From Actinotalea sp. (GTDB lineage Bacteria; Actinomycetota; Actinomycetes; Actinomycetales; Cellulomonadaceae): a DNA stretch of 20,535 nucleotides. The notes under the pieces were generated by a model. That model ran no database searches. It saw only the letters and a list, made by a program, of their open reading frames with translations, and had not been told where the DNA came from. The number at the start of each line of letters is the position of its first letter. Position 1 is the first letter of the stretch. The stretch is from positions 1 to 20,535 of the forward strand of contig JACIXM010000037.1 in NCBI GenBank assembly GCA_014360395.1, read 5' to 3'. A program made the position numbers and the translations under genes. This document shows, in pieces, positions 15,480 through 20,535 of the stretch.

Positions 15480-15499
15480 CCGCCCCCGGCCTCGGGCGG
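15480..15499. terminator. Bidirectional hairpin between convergent genes
   Basis: CCGCCC (15480-15485) and GGGCGG (15494-15499) form a 6-bp GC stem with an 8-base loop, filling most of the 31-base gap between the plus-strand DedA-like gene and the minus-strand VOC gene. It starts right after the plus-strand stop codon. There is no U-tract, as is common in high-GC actinobacteria. Confidence 0.45.
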
Positions 15500-15510
15500 C
15501 GGGCGTGCGC

Positions 15511-15861
15511 TCAGCCGCGCGCCGAGACGCAGAAGTGGTTGCCCTCGGGGTCCGCCAGCACCACCCAGGCGACGTCGGGCATCTCGTGGCGCGCGACCAG
15601 CTGAGCCCCTGCGAGCTGGAGGCGCTCGACCTCGTCGTCCCGGTCGAGGGCCTCCAGGTCCAGGTGCAACCGGTTCTTCCCGGGCGTGGGGTGCTCGACC
15701 CGCTGGAAGCCCAGGTGGGGTCCCTGCGGCGGCATCACGACGACGAACTCGCCGTCGTGGTCGACGGCCACCCGCCCCTGCAGCCGGTCGGCCCACCACG
15801 CGGCGAGCGCGCGGGGGTCCACGCAGTCGATCGTGACCATGCCGATCGTGAGGGTTGTCAT
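15511..15861 (-). CDS. VOC-superfamily (glyoxalase-fold) protein
   Basis: 116 residues, a complete small two-module VOC protein of the Glyoxalase_6 kind common in actinobacteria. Seen: opening strand MVTIDCVDPRALAAWWADRL, a DGEFVVVMPP segment, HLGFQRVEHPTPGKNRLHLDL in the middle, and closing strand VVLADPEGNHFCV. Such proteins are mostly uncharacterised. Dioxygenase, isomerase, drug-binding and bleomycin-type resistance roles are known within the superfamily, and nothing here selects among them. The ATG is supported by a TAACGT box six bases upstream. Confidence 0.85.
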   Translation of the reverse strand: MTTLTIGMVTIDCVDPRALAAWWADRLQGRVAVDHDGEFVVVMPPQGPHLGFQRVEHPTPGKNRLHLDLEALDRDDEVERLQLAGAQLVARHEMPDVAWVVLADPEGNHFCVSARG

Positions 15862-15873
15862 GCCCCGACGTTA
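15862..15873 (-). promoter_or_regulatory. Leaderless promoter -10 for the VOC gene
   Basis: TAACGT (15873-15868) is followed by CGGGGC and ATG at 15861. The first three bases of the box are also the TAA stop codon of uppS, so the promoter is embedded in the end of the upstream gene. Confidence 0.55.
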
Positions 15874-16704
15874 GCGGCCGTCGTCGGCCGTCGTGCGGTC
15901 CACGGCACCGCCGTAGCGCCGGTCCCGCCGGGCGTAGTCCTCGACCGCGCGCCACAGGTGGCGGCGGTCCACGTCCGGCCAGTAGTCCGGCAGGAACACC
16001 AGCTCCGCGTACGCCGCCTGCCAGATCATGAAGTTCGAGGTGCGCTGCTCGCCGGAGGTCCGCAGGAAGAGGTCGACGTCCGGAAGGTCCGGCTCGTCCA
16101 GGAAGCGCGCGACGGTCCGCTCGTCGACGCGGTCCGGGTTGAGCCTCCCGGCGGCCACCTCCCGCGCGATCGCGCGCGCCGCGTCGGCGACCTCCGCCCG
16201 GCCGCCGTAGTTGACGCACATCGTCAGGGTGCACACGTCGTTCTCACGGGTCAGCGCCTCGGCCGTCTCGAGCTCGTCGATGACGGACCGCCACAGCCGG
16301 GGCCGCCGGCCCGCCCAGCGCACGCGGACGCCCCAGGCGTGCATGGTGTCGCGACGACGCCGCAGGACGTCGCGGTTGAACCCCATGAGGAAGCGGACCT
16401 CCTCCGGCGACCGCTTCCAGTTCTCCGTCGAGAACGCGTACGCGGACACGTGCGTGACGCCGATCTCGATCGCGCCCGCGACGACGTCGAGCAGCGCCGC
16501 CTCCCCGGCCTCGTGACCGGCCGTGCGCGGCAGGCCCCGCTCGTTGGCCCACCGCCCGTTGCCGTCCATGACGATCGCGACGTGCCGGGGCACCAGCTCG
16601 GCCGGGACGGCCGGCGGCCGGGCGCCCGAGGGGTGCGGCGGCGGGGCGACGACGTCCCCGCGCGGGGTGCCCCGACGGCGCCCGCCCGGTGCCCGCGGGC
16701 TCAC
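15871..16704 (-). CDS. uppS: Isoprenyl (undecaprenyl-type) diphosphate synthase
   Basis: 277 residues. A cis-prenyltransferase that condenses IPP onto an allylic diphosphate to make the polyprenyl carrier for peptidoglycan and glycan assembly. Seen: [13 protein letters not shown] (41-53) with catalytic Asp D47, [42 protein letters not shown], and [20 protein letters not shown] near the C-terminus. A Pro/Arg-rich N-terminal extension of about 35 residues is not conserved. The GTG overlaps the recO stop (GTGA) and has GGAG five bases upstream within recO. The recO-uppS order is typical of actinobacteria. Product chain length cannot be told from sequence alone, and actinobacteria often have two such enzymes. 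Confidence 0.94.
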   Translation of the reverse strand: MSPRAPGGRRRGTPRGDVVAPPPHPSGARPPAVPAELVPRHVAIVMDGNGRWANERGLPRTAGHEAGEAALLDVVAGAIEIGVTHVSAYAFSTENWKRSPEEVRFLMGFNRDVLRRRRDTMHAWGVRVRWAGRRPRLWRSVIDELETAEALTRENDVCTLTMCVNYGGRAEVADAARAIAREVAAGRLNPDRVDERTVARFLDEPDLPDVDLFLRTSGEQRTSNFMIWQAAYAELVFLPDYWPDVDRRHLWRAVEDYARRDRRYGGAVDRTTADDGR

Positions 16705-17432
16705 ACGCGCTCCACCATGCGCAGCGAGCGCAGCTGACGCTCGAGGTGGAACTGCAGGAAGACGGCGACCAGGCCGCTCGCCTCCGTGCGGTGGCGCTCA
16801 GCACTCGCGTCGGCGACCGCCCAGTCCCCCGTCAGCAGGGCAGCGAGCAGGGCGAAGGTCGCCGGCGCCGGCGACGCCGCACCGGGCGGCCGGCACGCGC
16901 CGCAGACGGCCCCGCCGGACGCCACGGCGAACGCGCCGTGCGGCCCGGCGGCCCCGCACCGGGCGCAGTCGGTGAACGACGGCGCCCACCCGGCGACCGC
17001 CAGGGCCCGCAGCAGGTAGGCGTCCAGCACGAGCCCGGCCGCGTGCGCCCGCTCGGCCAGGGCCCGGACCGCCCCGACGAGGAGGAGGTACTGCTGGACC
17101 GAGGGCTCCCGCTCGTCGGCGACCAGCCGCTCGGCGGTCTCGAGCATCGCGGTCCCGGCGGTGTAGAGGGCGTAGTCCCCGCAGACCGCCCGCCCGTACG
17201 GCCCGAGGGTCTCGACCTGGGTGACGATGTCGAGGTTGCGACCCTGGTGCAGCTGCGCGTCCACGACCATGAACGGCTCGAGCCGCGAGCCGAAGCGCGA
17301 GGACGTCCGCCGGACACCCTTGGCGACCGCCCGCACCTTGCCGTGGTGCCGCGTGAGGAGTGTCACGATGCGGTCCGCCTCCCCCAGCTTCTGGGCTCGC
17401 AGGACGATCGCCTCGTCGCGGTACAGGGTCAC
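16701..17432 (-). CDS. recO: DNA repair protein RecO
   Basis: 243 residues. It loads RecA onto SSB-coated single strands in the RecFOR pathway and anneals complementary strands. The N-terminal OB fold is [20 protein letters not shown] through [21 protein letters not shown] helical domain follows, with a four-cysteine zinc site C156/C159 (CARCG) and C177/C180 (CGAC). The length is normal. The GTG at 17432 is chosen because it gives the standard N-terminus and has GACAAT six bases upstream. Longer in-frame readings run into leuA. It is 103 bases downstream of leuA, with its own promoter, and is coupled to uppS by a four-base overlap. Confidence 0.94.
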   Translation of the reverse strand: MTLYRDEAIVLRAQKLGEADRIVTLLTRHHGKVRAVAKGVRRTSSRFGSRLEPFMVVDAQLHQGRNLDIVTQVETLGPYGRAVCGDYALYTAGTAMLETAERLVADEREPSVQQYLLLVGAVRALAERAHAAGLVLDAYLLRALAVAGWAPSFTDCARCGAAGPHGAFAVASGGAVCGACRPPGAASPAPATFALLAALLTGDWAVADASAERHRTEASGLVAVFLQFHLERQLRSLRMVERV

Positions 17433-17444
17433 CGGACGATTGTC
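17433..17444 (-). promoter_or_regulatory. Leaderless promoter -10 for recO-uppS
   Basis: GACAAT (17444-17439) is followed by CGTCCG and GTG at 17432, nearly identical to the dusB start (one base differs in 15). No Shine-Dalgarno is present at a usable distance, so leaderless initiation is likely. Confidence 0.55.
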
Positions 17445-17486
17445 CCCCGCCGCACCGACACGGTCGCGCAGGCGCACCCGCGACGG

Positions 17487-17500
17487 GGCGCCGCGGCGCC
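17487..17500 (-). terminator. Palindrome downstream of leuA
   Basis: GGCGCCGCGGCGCC is a perfect 14-bp palindrome within the 103-base gap between leuA and recO, flanked by GACGGG and CCCGTC arms that could extend it. It may act as the leuA terminator. No U-tract follows, so the call is tentative. Confidence 0.35.
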
Positions 17501-17535
17501 ACCGGCTCCCACCCGTCCCGGGCGGCGCACCCGGC

Positions 17536-19470
<1,935 letters not shown>

Positions 19471-19486
<16 letters not shown>

Positions 19487-19521
19487 CGACGAAGGAGGAG
19501 CTCCCGTCGGGGGATGTGCAC
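19471..19521 (-). CDS. leuL: leuA leader peptide (16 residues, Leu-Leu-Leu)
   Basis: GTG through TGA encodes MHIPRRELLLRRRGEV. Three successive Leu codons (CTC CTC CTT) sit at residues 8-10, followed by three Arg. CTT is an A/T-ending codon of the kind disfavoured in this GC-rich genome, fitting a slow, supply-sensitive codon. The GTG lies exactly six bases after a TACAGT -10 box, so the leader should be leaderless and efficiently started. The stop falls just after the first arm of the antisequestering hairpin begins, as needed for ribosome-position sensing. Leu-rich leader peptides ahead of leuA are an established theme in actinobacteria. Confidence 0.75.
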
Positions 19522-19533
19522 CGGGTCACTGTA
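19522..19533 (-). promoter_or_regulatory. Promoter -10 for the leuA leader transcript
   Basis: TACAGT (19533-19528) fits TANNNT and is followed by GACCCG, then the leader GTG at 19521. It predicts a transcription start on the first base of the leader peptide, 126 bases before leuA. No clear -35 hexamer is visible. Confidence 0.6.
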
Positions 19534-19597
19534 CCCGCCGAGTGGCCCGACGTGCCTGCGTACCCCCGGGCCCGCCGCCGGTGGGAGCGGACGCCAC

Positions 19598-20317
19598 TCA
19601 GGAGGTCGCGCCCCCGTCCGGGCCCGGACGGCCCGCTCCGGTCGGCGCACCGAACTCCTCCACGCACCACACACCGCCCTGCGTGCGGTCGCCGCACGTG
19701 TCCGCGAACCGCTCGTACTCGCTGCCGGGCGGCGAGTCCTCGTACAGGGCGTCGCACGCCGCCCAGTCCTCCGCCGCGCAGGCGTCCCACAGGGCGTCGA
19801 GAGCGGGGTCGTCACCGTAGGTCGCCTCGGTCTCGCTCCCCAGACCGCGCAGCACCTGCGCGAGGAAGGCGATGGCGGCGATCCCGAGGACGACGACGAC
19901 GCCCACGACGGCCAGGGCGACCCACAGGCCGGTCCGCCGGCGGGGCTCCGGCGGTCCGGTCGGGGTCGGTCCGTACGGGCCCGGACCCGGTCGGTGCCCG
20001 GCCGGGGTCGGTCCGTACGGGTGCGTGCCGGGTGCGGGGACGCCCCAGCCGCCGGGCGCCGGGGCGTCCCAGGGCGCCGGCGAGGGCGCGGCACCTGCCG
20101 AGGCGCCGTACGCCGCCTCCGCACGCCGGCGCAGCGCGGTGTCGACCCCGGGCTCGCCCAGCGAGCCGAGCCAGTCGAGCAGCCCCGGGTAGGCCGCGGG
20201 GTTCAGCGCGACGACGGGGCGCAGGTCGGCGCGCAGGGCCGCGATGTCGGCCAGCACCTGCGGCGGCGTGGCGGGGTCGGCGGCCTGCTGCCGCGTGAAC
20301 TCCTCGGGCGCGGTCAT
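19598..20317 (-). CDS. Variant leucine-rich-repeat membrane protein with four-Cys external domain
   Basis: 239 residues. The N-terminal 55 or so residues (QQAADPATPPQVLADIAALR, then LNPAAYPGLLDWLGSLG) match the variant leucine-rich repeat seen in many Micrococcales proteins. A Pro/Gly-rich linker with near-repeats GPTPAGHRPG and GPTPTGPP (about 75-126) follows, then one helix at about 131-154. The C-terminal external domain has C180, C188, C208 and C218 in the pattern LWDACAAEDWAACDALYEDS and FADTCGDR, probably two disulfides. The function is unknown. A cytoplasmic protein-binding head plus an external Cys domain suggests signalling or scaffolding, which is inference. The ATG at 20317 has GGGAG six to seven bases upstream. 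An in-frame start at 20419 adds unconserved Arg/Pro sequence. Confidence 0.82.
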   Translation of the reverse strand: MTAPEEFTRQQAADPATPPQVLADIAALRADLRPVVALNPAAYPGLLDWLGSLGEPGVDTALRRRAEAAYGASAGAAPSPAPWDAPAPGGWGVPAPGTHPYGPTPAGHRPGPGPYGPTPTGPPEPRRRTGLWVALAVVGVVVVLGIAAIAFLAQVLRGLGSETEATYGDDPALDALWDACAAEDWAACDALYEDSPPGSEYERFADTCGDRTQGGVWCVEEFGAPTGAGRPGPDGGATS

Positions 20318-20430
20318 GATCGGCTCCCGCAGCGTCGCCGTCGGCGCTGGCTTCGGTGGACCGTCGCCCGCCCGGCGACCGGCGGGGAGGCTCGTCCTGG
20401 ACGGACGCACCGGTCGCACCCTACCGAGGA

Positions 20431-20452
20431 CGGCGCCCGGAGCAGGGCGCCG
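20431..20452 (-). terminator. Hairpin after the partial membrane gene
   Basis: CGGCGCCC (20431-20438) and GGGCGCCG (20445-20452) form a perfect 8-bp stem with loop GGAGCA, starting 11 bases past the stop of the minus-strand gene that ends at 20463. The minus-strand tail afterwards reads TCCTCGGT, only slightly U-rich. It is the best terminator candidate in the window. Confidence 0.5.
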
Positions 20453-20462
20453 CCGCGCAGGG

Positions 20463-20535
20463 TCACCAGAACGGCGGGAACACGCCCCAGTAGGCCAGGA
20501 GCAGCAGCAGCATGACCGACCCGCCGACGGCCGAG
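20463..20535 (-). CDS. C-terminal end of a membrane protein (partial)
   Basis: The minus strand is open from the window edge to TGA at 20463-20465 and reads SAVGGSVMLLLLLAYWGVFP followed by PFW. This is a membrane helix ending in an aromatic/Pro tail at the C-terminus. The family cannot be told from 23 residues. Support comes from frame openness, the strongly hydrophobic make-up and a hairpin just downstream. It precedes the variant-LRR gene by 145 bases. That gap holds the hairpin and a Shine-Dalgarno but no other gene. Confidence 0.5.
   Translation of the reverse strand, partial: SAVGGSVMLLLLLAYWGVFPPFW

Overview
This is a very GC-rich, gene-dense chromosomal segment from a Gram-positive actinobacterium. 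It is most like a Cellulomonas-type member of the Micrococcales. The lineage call is inferred from the recO-uppS pairing, the long-form leuA, a GH13_32-type amylase, a variant-leucine-rich-repeat protein, frequent GTG starts and apparently leaderless promoters. It was not tested by any database search. I see no rRNA, tRNA, CRISPR array, insertion sequence or phage gene, and the window reads as core chromosome rather than an island.

Layout. Positions 1-7730 are all on the minus strand. dusB (6546-7730) comes first in reading direction, then a small unknown gene (5979-6467), an exported lipoprotein alpha-amylase (4441-5982), and three tandem paralogous membrane-anchored beta-propeller proteins (2969-4432, 1439-2923, and 1-1347 cut by the window edge). 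At 7769-10133 two YibE/F-family membrane paralogs face each other and overlap by 59 bp at their 3' ends. The second lies just downstream of glyS (10130-11518) and overlaps its stop codon. From 11735 to 15479 a tightly overlapped plus-strand operon encodes zinc uptake: znuA, znuC, znuB, the regulator zur, and a DedA/VTT-like membrane protein. Two Zur-type 15-bp boxes sit on its promoter. Positions 15511-20535 are minus strand again: a VOC/glyoxalase-fold protein, the recO-uppS pair, leuA, a variant-LRR membrane protein with a four-Cys tail, and the last residues of another membrane protein.

Regulation is the most informative part. Upstream of leuA I find a 16-residue leader peptide with three consecutive Leu codons. 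It is followed by two mutually exclusive hairpins, one of which closes over the spacer between the leuA Shine-Dalgarno and its ATG. This looks like a complete leucine-responsive attenuator acting on translation. At least six transcription-unit heads share one layout, a TANNNT or NANNNT -10 element followed by exactly 6 nt and then ATG/GTG, which points to leaderless transcription. dusB and recO share 14 of 15 bases of that element.

How the genes work together. ZnuA captures zinc, ZnuB/ZnuC import it, and Zur closes the loop by repressing its own operon. RecO (recombinational repair) and UppS (lipid carrier for the cell wall) are translationally coupled. LeuA commits carbon to leucine under control of its own end product. 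The amylase cluster suggests extracellular starch or maltodextrin use. The role of its propeller neighbours is unknown.
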